DNA of 64,000 nucleotides from positions 1-64,000 of the forward strand of contig CAZVNM010000003.1 of assembly GCA_964628685.1 (NCBI GenBank), given 5' to 3'. A program made the translations under genes and the position numbers. The stretch comes from CALMEC01 sp964628685. GTDB taxonomy: Bacteria; Actinomycetota; Thermoleophilia; Miltoncostaeales; Miltoncostaeaceae. Under the pieces are notes generated by a model. That model was not told the DNA's origin, did no database searches, and saw only the letters and a program-made list of their open reading frames with translations. Shown in pieces: positions 26,328-34,430 of this stretch; the first letter of the stretch is position 1; the number at the start of each line of letters is the position of its first letter.

Positions 26328-26692
26328 CAGCGCTCCGACTGCCCCTCCATCTCGGCCCGCAGGGCCGCCGCACGCCGGCGAAGGCGCGCACGCGCGGCCT
26401 CCAGGTCGGCCACCGACGCCTGCAGTGCCTCCAGATCGGCCTGACTCGGGCCCTCCACGGCCGCGGGGCGCGGGTGGACGTCCGGTTCGGGGAGCCGATC
26501 ACCGGGTCGCGTCACGTGGACGTCGGGTGAGGGGTCGATGACGGCCCGCCCCGCGGGGGCGTCCGGCAGCTGGGTGACCTCGTTCGCCGCATCGTGGGCA
26601 CGCAGACGCCGACGGCGCATGATGGCCGCACCCGCTCCCAATCCGGCTCCCGCGGCGGTCGCCACGATGAACTGGCGAACTTCCCGAATCAC
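26327..26692 (-). CDS. Small membrane-anchored protein with coiled coil
   Basis: 121 residues: an N-terminal hydrophobic glycine/alanine segment (FIVATAAGAGLGAGAAIM), a basic stop-transfer run (RRRRLR), a Pro/Asp-rich linker and a C-terminal helix SQADLEALQASVADLEAARARLRRRAAALRAEME that looks like a coiled coil. Unknown function. GTG start at 26692; coupled to the phosphatase gene by ATGA. Confidence 0.6.
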   Translation of the reverse strand: MIREVRQFIVATAAGAGLGAGAAIMRRRRLRAHDAANEVTQLPDAPAGRAVIDPSPDVHVTRPGDRLPEPDVHPRPAAVEGPSQADLEALQASVADLEAARARLRRRAAALRAEMEGQSER

Positions 26693-26803
26693 CCCGTCCC
26701 CTCGCCGTCGTGAACCGCGATTCTACCCGCCGGTTCGCGCAATGCGCTGGAAAGGTGTTGCAAACCGGACACAAACGTCGCGTGTCATGTGACGTACCGC
26801 TGG

Positions 26804-26809
26804 TATAGT
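26804..26809 (+). promoter_or_regulatory. -10 element TATAGT of the rpsF operon
   Basis: The best -10 hexamer in the window; a GTGTCA 16 bases upstream (26782-26787) may be the -35. It predicts an mRNA start near 26816 and a leader of about 80 bases. Confidence 0.6.
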
Positions 26810-26815
26810 GTCGTG

Positions 26816-26892
26816 CCCGCTCAGGGCGGGATACCGGTGCCTGCGCAACAGCGACAGTCGACCGGTCACGGTCGTGCGAGACACTTTGGAGG
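26816..26892 (+). promoter_or_regulatory. rpsF operon leader with hairpins
   Basis: Leader holds CCCGC/GCGGG near its 5' end and a perfect 6-bp hairpin CGACCG-GTCA-CGGTCG at 26859-26874, 13 bases before the Shine-Dalgarno GGAGG (26888-26892). In many bacteria S6:S18 binds a leader structure and represses this operon; whether this leader fits that motif needs a covariance search. It may matter that rpsR is not in the operon. Confidence 0.4.
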
Positions 26893-26898
26893 CAGGGA

Positions 26899-27300
26899 AT
26901 CAACGCGTACGAGATCATGCTCATCCTCAACCCCGAGGTTGACGGCGCGCGCCACGACGAGATCGTCGAGCGCGTCCGTTCACTGGTTGTGGGCAACGAC
27001 GGCGCCATCGCGCACGTCGACGATTGGGGGGAGCGCAAGATCTCCTTCGAGATCGATGGCAAGCAGAACGGCCGGTTCCTGGTCGTCACCTGTGACGCCA
27101 AGCCGGAGGCGCTGACCGAGATCGGTCGCGTCCTCTCGATCAACAAGGACGTCGTCCTCCGCTCGCAGACGATCAAGCTGTCTCGCGCACAGGCCGAGAT
27201 CCAGAAGGAGAAGGGCGTCGCCGCGCCGGCCGACGACCGGCCGGAGGGCGAGCCGTTCCCGCGTCCGCAACGCCCCCAGCGCCGCCGGTCCCGTTCGTAA
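26899..27300 (+). CDS. rpsF: 30S ribosomal protein S6, apparent AUC start
   Basis: 133 residues. S6 binds S18 and 16S rRNA in the platform of the small subunit. Seen: NAYEIMLILNPEVD, VERVRSLV, VDDWGERKISFEIDGKQNGRFLVV, then a Pro/Arg-rich tail after residue 105. The conserved N-terminus (M-x-x-YEIMLI) begins at an ATC codon, 26899, with Shine-Dalgarno GGAGG six bases upstream. The only nearby ATG (26917) would delete the first strand and sits 24 bases from the GGAGG; no in-frame ATG, GTG or TTG occurs upstream within about 40 bases. First gene of rpsF-ssb-rplI-dnaB. Confidence 0.93.
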   Translation: MNAYEIMLILNPEVDGARHDEIVERVRSLVVGNDGAIAHVDDWGERKISFEIDGKQNGRFLVVTCDAKPEALTEIGRVLSINKDVVLRSQTIKLSRAQAEIQKEKGVAAPADDRPEGEPFPRPQRPQRRRSRS

Positions 27301-27321
27301 CGACCGAAGGAGCCAAGAAGC

Positions 27322-27789
27322 GTGGCCGCAGATCTCAACCGTGTGACCCTCGTCGGACGCCTCACCCGCGATCCGGAACTCCGCCACACCGGCGGAGGGA
27401 CCGCCGTGTGCTCGATCCGGCTGGCGGTGTCCAGCCGCTCGCAGGACGACTCCGGCAACTGGGGTGACAAGTCCAACTACTTCGACATCACCGTCTTCGG
27501 CCGCCAGGCCGAGACCGCCAGCAACTACCTCGCCAAGGGCCGGCGCATCGGCGTCGACGGCCGTCTGTCGTGGCGCGAATGGACCGCGCAGGACGGCGGC
27601 AAGCGCCAGAGCGTCGAGGTCATCGCCAACGACATCTTCTTCCTCGACTCGCGGGGTGAGGGCGGCGGTGGCGGTGGTGGCGGCGGCGACACGGGCTGGT
27701 CCCGTCAGGGCGGCAACGACATCACCCCGGACACCAGCGACATGCGCCCGGCGCAGTCGTCGCCGGTGGACGACGACATCCCCTTTTAA
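27322..27789 (+). CDS. ssb: Single-stranded DNA-binding protein
   Basis: 155 residues. OB fold: LNRVTLVGRLTRDPELRHTGGGTAVCSIRLAVS, KSNYFDITVFGRQAETASNYLAKGRRIGVDGRLSWREW, VEVIANDIFFLD; a poly-Gly linker; and the acidic tip DDDIPF that recruits replication and repair partners. GTG start 27322 with a GAAGGAG ribosome site. Sits between rpsF and rplI, where many genomes also have rpsR; it is absent here. Confidence 0.96.
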   Translation: MAADLNRVTLVGRLTRDPELRHTGGGTAVCSIRLAVSSRSQDDSGNWGDKSNYFDITVFGRQAETASNYLAKGRRIGVDGRLSWREWTAQDGGKRQSVEVIANDIFFLDSRGEGGGGGGGGGDTGWSRQGGNDITPDTSDMRPAQSSPVDDDIPF

Positions 27790-27831
27790 CCACCCTCTCG
27801 CAACAGCGAGCGTTTTCCAGGAGATCCAACG

Positions 27832-28293
27832 GTGCAGGCAATCCTCACGAAGGACGTCGACGGCGTCGGCAAGGCGGGCGAGGTCATCAACGTCCGGCGG
27901 GGCTACCTCCGCAACTACTTGCTGCCCCGCAAGCTCGCCGACGTGGCCACGCCGGCCCTCATCGCCGAGGCCGAGGCCAAGGTGGAGGCCGCCCGGGCGG
28001 CGGCCGCCAAGCGTGCCGCCGAGGCCCACGACATCGCGGATCTCCTGGGGCGCACCATCCTCACCCTCAAGGCCAAGGCGGGCGGCGACGGCCGCCTGTT
28101 CGGCTCCATCACCTCGCAGGACGTGGTGGACGCCATCAAGGGCGCGCGGGACATCGAAGTCGACCGTCACAACGTGACGATCGACCCGCCGATCCGTCAG
28201 ACCGGCACCTACACCATCCCGGTGGAGGTCGTGCCGGGCGTGAAGGCCGAGGTCAAGACGATCGTCAGCCCCCTCATCGACGACACGCCCTGA
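27832..28293 (+). CDS. rplI: 50S ribosomal protein L9
   Basis: 153 residues. N-terminal domain QAILTKDVDGVGKAGEVINVRRGYLRNYLLPRKLA matches the L9 signature, followed by the long connecting helix (Ala/Lys/Glu rich) and the C-terminal rRNA-binding domain (DGRLFGSITSQDVVDAI). GTG start with a CAGGAG ribosome site. Fourth member of the usual rpsF operon order, after ssb. Confidence 0.96.
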   Translation: MQAILTKDVDGVGKAGEVINVRRGYLRNYLLPRKLADVATPALIAEAEAKVEAARAAAAKRAAEAHDIADLLGRTILTLKAKAGGDGRLFGSITSQDVVDAIKGARDIEVDRHNVTIDPPIRQTGTYTIPVEVVPGVKAEVKTIVSPLIDDTP

Positions 28294-28334
28294 GCACCGG
28301 CATCAGCGCCGCCGGGCGCTCCCGCCCGAATCCC

Positions 28335-29675
28335 GTGGCCGATCGCGTTCCGCCCCCGCAGAACGTCGAGGCCGAGCAGCACCTGCTGGCGGCGCTGATG
28401 GACGTCTCGGGCAACCTGGCCGAGACGCTGTCGATCGTCTCGATCGACGACTTCTACCGCGAGGGTCACCGGCCGATCTTCCAGGCCATGCTCGACCTGT
28501 TCCACACCGGCGAGCCGATCGAGCCGATCACCGTGATCGAACAGCTCACCAAGTCGGGCACGCTGGACGAGGCCGGCGGTCGCGAGGCGATCTTCGACAT
28601 CGTCGAGACCCCCTACATCGCGGCCAGCTACAAGACCTACGCCGAGATCGTCCACGACACGGCCATGCAGCGGCGCCTGCTGCAGGTCGGTCAGCAGATC
28701 GAGGGCATCGTCGCCGGCCGCGAGGGCGAGACCGACGACATGATGAAGACGGCCGAGGACCTGATCTACGGCCTGTCCAACAAGAACACCCGCGGCGACT
28801 TCCAGGACTCGCAGACGCTCGTGCACCAGACGGTGGAGCGGCTGGCGCAGGTGTCCGAGCAGGGGTCGGAGATCACCGGCCTGGCGTCGGGGTTCACCGA
28901 CCTGGACCGCATGACCGGCGGCTTCCGCCCGGCCAACCTGGTGGTCGTGGCCGCCCGTCCCAGCATGGGCAAGACGGCGCTCGCGCTGTGCATCGGCCTC
29001 AACGCCGCCCTGGACGACGGCAAGACCGTCGCCATCTTCAGCCTGGAGATGTCGGTCGACGAGATCATGGGCCGCATGCTCTCGTCCACCGCGATGGTGG
29101 ACGGATCGCGCATGCGCTCCGGCCGCCTGTCGCAGGACGACTGGCCGCGGATCGGCACCGCCGCCGACCGCCTGGGCAAGGCCAAGCTCTTCGTCGACGA
29201 CTCGGAGGGCGTGACCGTCGCCGAGATGCGCACCAAGTCGCGCCGGCTCAAGAGCCGCCACGGCCTGGACCTCGTGGTCATCGACTACATCCAGCTCATG
29301 GAGAGCGCACCCGTCGCCGGCCGCCGGCGCGACGAGAACCGTGTGCAGGAGCTCTCGGCCATCTCGCGGTCGCTCAAGCTGATGGCCAGGGACCTGGACG
29401 TCCCCATCATCATCCTCTCGCAGCTCAACCGCGCCCCCGACCAGCGGCCCGACAAGCACCCGCTGCTGTCGGACCTGCGTGAGTCGGGCGCGATCGAGCA
29501 GGACGCCGACATGGTCCTGATGCTGTACCGCGACGACTACTACAACAAGGACAGCGAGGAGAAGGGCATCACGGACCTGGACGTCGCCAAGCACCGCAAC
29601 GGCCCCACCGGCCGGATCCGGTTGGCGTTCATGGATCGCTACGTGAAGTTCTCCAACCTCGCGCCCGAGGACTGA
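28335..29675 (+). CDS. dnaB: Replicative DNA helicase
   Basis: 446 residues, normal length, no intein. N-terminal DnaB domain (PPQNVEAEQHLLAALM), linker, then RecA-like ATPase with Walker A ARPSMGKTALAL, FSLEMSVDEIMGRML, Walker B region LVVIDYIQLM, ILSQLNRAPDQRPDKHPLLSDLRESGAIEQDADMV and the C-terminal AKHRNGPTG. Hexameric 5'-3' helicase of the replisome. Follows rplI by 41 bases in the same operon. GTG start. Confidence 0.97.
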   Translation: MADRVPPPQNVEAEQHLLAALMDVSGNLAETLSIVSIDDFYREGHRPIFQAMLDLFHTGEPIEPITVIEQLTKSGTLDEAGGREAIFDIVETPYIAASYKTYAEIVHDTAMQRRLLQVGQQIEGIVAGREGETDDMMKTAEDLIYGLSNKNTRGDFQDSQTLVHQTVERLAQVSEQGSEITGLASGFTDLDRMTGGFRPANLVVVAARPSMGKTALALCIGLNAALDDGKTVAIFSLEMSVDEIMGRMLSSTAMVDGSRMRSGRLSQDDWPRIGTAADRLGKAKLFVDDSEGVTVAEMRTKSRRLKSRHGLDLVVIDYIQLMESAPVAGRRRDENRVQELSAISRSLKLMARDLDVPIIILSQLNRAPDQRPDKHPLLSDLRESGAIEQDADMVLMLYRDDYYNKDSEEKGITDLDVAKHRNGPTGRIRLAFMDRYVKFSNLAPED

Positions 29676-29735
29676 GGGCCGCCCCGTGACGGTGGAACGA
29701 GCCTTCGCACACCACGAAGGAAGGATGCACAGCGG

Positions 29736-31013
29736 ATGCCCGCGACGGTGATCGTCGGAGCCCAGTGGGGCGATGAAGGCAAAGGAAAGGTCGTCGACCT
29801 GCTGGCCGAGCGCAGCGATGCGGTGGTTCGCTACCAGGGCGGCAACAACGCCGGGCACACGATCGTGCGCGACGGCGAGACCTTCAAGCTGCACATCATC
29901 CCGTCCGGGATCCTCTACCCCAACACCCTCTGCGTGATCGGCAACGGCACGGTGGTCGACCCCACGGTGCTCTGCGCCGAGATCGACGCGCTCGAGGAGC
30001 GCGGGGTCTCCACCGAGAACCTGCGCCTGTCGAGCGGGGCGCACCTGATCATGCCGTACCACGTGCTCCTGGACGGCGCGGCCGAGATGCGCCTGGGCAA
30101 GTTCAGCATCGGCACCACCCGCCGCGGCATCGGCCCCTGCTACCAGGACAAGGCGGCGCGCGTCGGCATCCGGGCGCAGGACCTGCTCGACCCCAGCATC
30201 CTCGAGCGCAAGCTGCAGATCGCCCTCGAGCAGAAGAACGAGTGGTTGCAGAAGCTCTACGAGATGGAGCCGCTCGACCCGCGGACGGTGGCGGACGAGG
30301 TCCTGTCACGGGCCGAACAGCTGGGCCCGTACATCGCCGACACGTCGCTCCTCATCAACCAGGCGCTCGACCAGGGCAAGCACGTGCTGTTCGAGGGTGC
30401 GCAGGGCACCATGCTCGACGTCGATCACGGCACCTACCCGTTCGTCACCTCGTCCAACCCGGTCGCCGGCGCCGCCTGCACCGGCGGGGGCGTGGGACCG
30501 ACCCGGATCCAGAAGGTGATCGGCGTCGCCAAGGCGTACGTCACCCGTGTGGGCGAGGGCCCCTTCCCCACCGAGGTGGACGACGCCGCCGGCCGGCACA
30601 TGCTGGAGAAGGGCAACGAGTTCGGCACCACCACCGGACGCCAGCGCCGCTGCGGCTGGCTGGACCTGGTGGCCCTCAAGTACGCGGTGCGCGTGAGCGG
30701 CCTCACCGAGATGGCGATCACCAAGCTGGACGTCCTCTCGGGACTCGAGACCCTGAAGGTCTGCGTCGCCTACCGCACCGAGGACGGCGATCGCCTGACC
30801 GAGCTCCCGGACAACCAGAGCGTCTTCCACAACTGCACCCCGGAGTACGAGGAGATCCAGGGGTGGGACGAGGACATCACCGAGATCCGCGAGCACGACG
30901 AGCTGCCGCTCAAGGCGCGCCACTACGTGGACCTGATCGAGGCCACCATCGGGATCCCGGTCACCCTCATCGGCACCGGCCAGGGCCGCCACCAGGTCAT
31001 CGACATCGTCTAG
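29736..31013 (+). CDS. purA: Adenylosuccinate synthetase
   Basis: 425 residues. GTP-dependent condensation of IMP and aspartate, first step to AMP. Seen: GAQWGDEGKGKVVDLLAE (P-loop), GGNNAGHTIV, LSSGAHLIMPYH, GTTRRGIGPCYQDK, EGAQGTMLDVDHGTYPFVTSSN, TTTGRQRRCGWLDL. Start ATG 29736 with a GAAGGAAGG ribosome site. Located behind dnaB rather than in the main purine cluster, which carries purB, its partner in the IMP to AMP branch. A 15-bp hairpin follows. Confidence 0.97.
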   Translation: MPATVIVGAQWGDEGKGKVVDLLAERSDAVVRYQGGNNAGHTIVRDGETFKLHIIPSGILYPNTLCVIGNGTVVDPTVLCAEIDALEERGVSTENLRLSSGAHLIMPYHVLLDGAAEMRLGKFSIGTTRRGIGPCYQDKAARVGIRAQDLLDPSILERKLQIALEQKNEWLQKLYEMEPLDPRTVADEVLSRAEQLGPYIADTSLLINQALDQGKHVLFEGAQGTMLDVDHGTYPFVTSSNPVAGAACTGGGVGPTRIQKVIGVAKAYVTRVGEGPFPTEVDDAAGRHMLEKGNEFGTTTGRQRRCGWLDLVALKYAVRVSGLTEMAITKLDVLSGLETLKVCVAYRTEDGDRLTELPDNQSVFHNCTPEYEEIQGWDEDITEIREHDELPLKARHYVDLIEATIGIPVTLIGTGQGRHQVIDIV

Positions 31014-31015
31014 CG

Positions 31016-31056
31016 ACGTCGTGCGGTGCGCATCGTGGGTCCGCACCGCACGACGT
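31016..31056. terminator. 15-bp hairpin after purA
   Basis: ACGTCGTGCGGTGCG / CGCACCGCACGACGT, perfect 15-bp stem with an 11-base loop, two bases after the purA stop codon. No T tract. Confidence 0.65.
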
Positions 31057-31280
31057 GACAGGCTCGGTGCTCGTCGACGCCGGCGGCGAGCCCGAGTGGA
31101 CCGCAGCGACGCGCCCGAACGGAATCGGCAAACGCGGCACCTGCGGCGTCCCTGGCGTCCAACGGCCGCTTCGCCGCGAGACCCGTGGAGACGACACCCG
31201 GGTGAGCACGCACGCCGGCGCTGACCGGCGTCGTCCCGCACGCTCATCGGAAGGCACCTGCCGGGCACGCCCACGTGCCC

Positions 31281-31286
31281 TACTGT
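31281..31286 (+). promoter_or_regulatory. -10 element TACTGT, probably leaderless
   Basis: TACTGT ends six bases before GTG 31293 and decides that start over the in-frame GTG at 31275. Confidence 0.5.
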
Positions 31287-31292
31287 GAAGCC

Positions 31293-31766
31293 GTGACGCA
31301 CCCCGGTGACCAGCTCCCCTCCGCTGCGTCCCGCCGCCGGTCGTCCCCGATCCCCGCCGCCCTGGCGGCCCTCGGCGCCCTCGTCGCGGTGGTCGCAACC
31401 TTCCTGCCGGCGCTCGCCACCGACACCGGCGCCCGGCTCTCCGTCTGGGACGCCCGCCGTCTCGACGGCCTCATGGGCGCGCTGTGGGTGCTGCAGGCGG
31501 CTGTGGTCGTCCTCACCGCCACCGCCGCGCTCCTCCTCCTGCGCCGGTCGCGGCGGATCACCACACCGCTGGTCGGCGTCACCCTCCTCGCGGCCGGCGT
31601 CGCCTCCGTCATCGTCGTGGTCCAACTGCTCACCTTCCCCCGCGACATCGGCGACCCGCCGCTCGAGCCTGCGGGCGGACTCATCGCCGCGGGGGGCCAG
31701 GTGATCCTGATCGGGCTCGCCGGCGCGGCGACACTGTGGCGGAGTGAACGGCGGCGCCGAACGTGA
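31293..31766 (+). CDS. Four-TM membrane protein of unknown function
   Basis: 157 residues. Four hydrophobic segments: AALAALGALVAVVATFLPAL, GALWVLQAAVVVLTATAALLLL, PLVGVTLLAAGVASVIVVVQLL and GGLIAAGGQVILIGLAGAATLW, with short basic loops (RRSRR). No family recognised. The loop after TM1 contains DTGARLSVWDARR. It precedes another multi-TM gene in the same direction by 96 bases. Confidence 0.7.
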   Translation: MTHPGDQLPSAASRRRSSPIPAALAALGALVAVVATFLPALATDTGARLSVWDARRLDGLMGALWVLQAAVVVLTATAALLLLRRSRRITTPLVGVTLLAAGVASVIVVVQLLTFPRDIGDPPLEPAGGLIAAGGQVILIGLAGAATLWRSERRRRT

Positions 31767-31862
31767 CGCCGACGCACGCATCGGCGTATCACCGGCCGAG
31801 AGGACACTCGATCGGACCCGATGGTTATGGTCCGACCTGACCGCACCCCGAGAGGAGCACAC

Positions 31863-33134
31863 GTGACCACGGGACAGCACCATCCCGCCGGCCAGCGACA
31901 GGCGTTCAGCCTCGGCCAGATCGCCGGGCGCCCCGCCGAACTCGTCATCGCCGCCGCCCTGCTCGTCGGCTCGGCGATCCCCGTCGTCATCGTCGGCGCC
32001 TTCAAGATCAACGACGTCGTCGACGCGTTCCAGCTCGACAGCAAGCCCGGGCTGTTGGCCCTGGCGCTGCTCCTGATCCCGGTCGCCGTCGCCGTCCTGC
32101 AGGGGCTCGCGGGGTGGATGGTCTTCGACGCCGACCCGCTGGGACGAACCCTCGCCTTCGTCATCGCCGGTGGCTGGACCCTCGGGATGATCGGCGGCGA
32201 GTTCCGCGGATTCCCCGGCGACAGCGGCACCAACGGTTCATTCATCGCCGCGATGATCTGCGCGCTCGTGGCCGCGGTCATCCTCATGATCGGCCCCGAG
32301 GGCATGCGCGCCTTCCGCGCCAACGCCGCCAGACGACCGAACGCGACCGTGAGCGGCGTCCGGCTGTCCCTGATCTTCGCCGGCGTGGGCCTCGTGTTCC
32401 TGGGTGCCGTGCACATCATCGCCAAGAGCATCCTGCAGGGTGACGGCAAGCCGCTCGCGAGCGGCATCACGATGGTGATCCTCGGCCTGGCGGCCGCCGC
32501 CGGGTCGCAGCTCCTGGCGACGCCCCAGATGGAGATCCGGCTGGGTCTGACCGCCCTCGGCCTGGCGGGCTTCATCGTGGTGCTCGCCCTCGGTCCCCGG
32601 ACCATCCAGGGGGCCATCCTGGCGGGCATGGTCCTCATCGCGCCGGTGCTCCTGTGGATCGTCAACGACGCCCGCGCGTTCTACGGCGAGCAGCCGCTCA
32701 GCACCGGTTCACAGGGCCCGAAGATGGGCGGCGGCTTCGGCGGCGCATCCGGAACGACCGGGCAGATGCCGGCCCAGCCGACCCAGCAGATGTCCCCGCA
32801 CCGCGCCCCCGAGACGATGATCGGCTCCACCCCCGCGGCGGGCGGCGCGGCCTGTCAGTCCTGTGGCGCGGTCCTCAGTCCCGATGATGCCTTCTGCGGC
32901 TCGTGCGGCACACGGGTCCCGGAGCCCGAGCCGGAGCCCGAGCCCATCGCGGCGGCGGCCACCGGCCCCCGCACGTGTCAGAACTGTGGACGCGAGGCGG
33001 CGGACGACTCGAAGTTCTGCGCCGGCTGCGGATCGCCGCTTCCCGAGCCCCAGCCGACCTGCGGTGGCTGCGGAGCGGCGCTCACACCGGGTGACCGCTT
33101 CTGCCCGTTCTGCGGGCAGGCAACCGGCGCCTGA
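31863..33134 (+). CDS. Multi-TM protein with three zinc ribbons
   Basis: 423 residues. Seven or eight hydrophobic helices fill residues 15-285, then a Gly/Gln/Pro linker (about 290-330), then three zinc-ribbon knuckles: CQSCGAVLSPDDAFCGSCG, CQNCGREAADDSKFCAGCG and CGGCGAALTPGDRFCPFCG, each C-x2-C-x10-C-x2-C. Between the first two is an acidic Glu-Pro repeat. Cytoplasmic ribbons on a membrane base are known in actinobacteria, but the role is unknown. GTG start 31863 preceded by AGAGGAG, favoured over ATG 31821. Confidence 0.8.
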   Translation: MTTGQHHPAGQRQAFSLGQIAGRPAELVIAAALLVGSAIPVVIVGAFKINDVVDAFQLDSKPGLLALALLLIPVAVAVLQGLAGWMVFDADPLGRTLAFVIAGGWTLGMIGGEFRGFPGDSGTNGSFIAAMICALVAAVILMIGPEGMRAFRANAARRPNATVSGVRLSLIFAGVGLVFLGAVHIIAKSILQGDGKPLASGITMVILGLAAAAGSQLLATPQMEIRLGLTALGLAGFIVVLALGPRTIQGAILAGMVLIAPVLLWIVNDARAFYGEQPLSTGSQGPKMGGGFGGASGTTGQMPAQPTQQMSPHRAPETMIGSTPAAGGAACQSCGAVLSPDDAFCGSCGTRVPEPEPEPEPIAAAATGPRTCQNCGREAADDSKFCAGCGSPLPEPQPTCGGCGAALTPGDRFCPFCGQATGA

Positions 33135-33146
33135 TCGCCGTGCGGT

Positions 33147-33179
33147 GGGCGGGGCACCGGCCGAGCCGGCGCCCCGCCC
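33147..33179. terminator. Bidirectional hairpin
   Basis: GGGCGGGGC-A-CCGGC / GCCGG-C-GCCCCGCCC, 14 pairs with one mismatch and a 3-base loop, between the convergent zinc-ribbon gene and the next minus-strand gene. Confidence 0.7.
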
Positions 33180-33188
33180 GCCGGAATC

Positions 33189-33665
33189 TCAGCGACCGAT
33201 CGCCTGATCGATCTCGGCCAGCGCGTTTCGCTCGCTCTCGCTGACCTTCTCCCCACCGAACCCGAGGAATCCGCCCTCCTTGCCGGCCTCGGCCACGCCG
33301 GCCGAGAGCTCCGACAGCCAGGCGACGAAGCGATCGGCCTCGTCGGGGGCCTTGGCACGGACGAGTCCCGCGATCTCACCCAGCTTCGCCACCGCGTGGT
33401 CCTGCGCGGCCGCGGGGGTCTTCTCACCGCCGGTCAGCTGCTCGCGCTTGGGACGGTGGTCGCGGATCTCGCCGGCCACGGCCCGGGCGATCTCGCCGTC
33501 GCTGCCGTCGGTCGCGCGCTGGACCGCACGGGCCAGGGCCATGCCCTCCTTCATCGCCGCGAACGGACCGCCGATGTCGGCGAACCCGACCGCCGCGGAG
33601 ACGTAGAACGGCGCCTGGGCGACGGTCTTCCACTCGTCGTCCGAGAACTGGGACTTGACGTCCAT
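33189..33665 (-). CDS. Hypothetical helical protein (158 aa)
   Basis: Mostly helical, soluble, no signal peptide. Begins MDVKSQFSDDEWKTVAQAPFYVSAAVGFADIGGPFAAMKEG; a conserved-looking Trp and Phe-Tyr pair and Gly-rich turn (GGFLGFGG) near the C-terminus. No known domain recognised. Alone on its strand; separated from the HD gene by 119 bases. Confidence 0.65.
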   Translation of the reverse strand: MDVKSQFSDDEWKTVAQAPFYVSAAVGFADIGGPFAAMKEGMALARAVQRATDGSDGEIARAVAGEIRDHRPKREQLTGGEKTPAAAQDHAVAKLGEIAGLVRAKAPDEADRFVAWLSELSAGVAEAGKEGGFLGFGGEKVSESERNALAEIDQAIGR

Positions 33666-33772
33666 GCGGTCACTCCTTCATGTGGATACGGAATGGACCG
33701 AAGCGGCCCGACTGCGGATGTACCCTCGCGGGCATCCGTCGAATCATGGTCATGGGCACGCACGGTGGCGGT

Positions 33773-33778
33773 TACGAT
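33773..33778 (+). promoter_or_regulatory. -10 element TACGAT, probably leaderless
   Basis: TACGAT ends six bases before ATG 33785 of the HD-domain gene and supports that start over in-frame upstream ones. Confidence 0.5.
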
Positions 33779-33784
33779 CCGGTC

Positions 33785-34363
33785 ATGGGAGACCAACTGG
33801 CCGGTGACAGGGAGTGTGCGCTCACGCTGATGCACGAATGGGTGCAGGGCGAGGGGCTGCGGCGCCACATGCTCGCGGTCGAGGCCGCGATGCGCGCCTA
33901 CGCCGAGCTGAACGACGAGGACCCGAACGTGTGGGGCACCGTCGGGCTGCTGCACGACTTCGACTGGGAGCGTCACCCGACGATCGATCAGCACCCGCAG
34001 GACGGCGAGCCGTTTCTCGCGGCGGCCGGGTATCCGGACTGGTTTCGGCGGGCGGTCCTGAGCCATGCCGACCACTGCGACGTGCCGCGCGAAACGCCCC
34101 TCGAGCACCACCTGTTCGCATGCGACGAGCTCCCCAGCTTCGTCCACGCGTGCGCGCTGGTGCGGCCCCAGGGGTTCGAGGGGCTGACGCCCAAGTCGGT
34201 GAAGAAGAAGCTGAAGCAGCCCAGCTTCGCCGCCAACGTGAGCCGCGACGACATCCACCGCGGGGCCGAGGAGATCGGCCGCGACCTGGACGACCACATC
34301 CGCATCGTGATCGACGCGCTCACGCCGATCGCCGCGGAGCTCGGGGTGGCCGGCGAGGGCTGA
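33785..34363 (+). CDS. HD-domain phosphohydrolase
   Basis: 192 residues. HD-type metal site: His in GLRRHMLAVEAAM, the His-Asp pair in GLLHDFDWE, and His residues in VLSHADHC, followed by HLFACDELPSFVHACALVRP. The pattern (HMLAVEAAMRAYA, LLHDFDWERHP) is that of the small HDIG-like proteins common in many bacteria; probably hydrolyses a nucleotide or phosphate ester, substrate unknown. Soluble. Confidence 0.82.
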   Translation: MGDQLAGDRECALTLMHEWVQGEGLRRHMLAVEAAMRAYAELNDEDPNVWGTVGLLHDFDWERHPTIDQHPQDGEPFLAAAGYPDWFRRAVLSHADHCDVPRETPLEHHLFACDELPSFVHACALVRPQGFEGLTPKSVKKKLKQPSFAANVSRDDIHRGAEEIGRDLDDHIRIVIDALTPIAAELGVAGEG

Positions 34364-34430
34364 TCACCCCGGCACCGATGAATCCCGGCGGCCCGTCCGG
34401 TCCACCCTCCACACCGACGAGGAGACGACC

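Noticed and set aside
26917..27300. rpsF start at ATG 26917
   Set aside because: It would delete the conserved N-terminal strand of S6 and leave the GGAGG ribosome site 24 bases away; the ATC at 26899 fits both.
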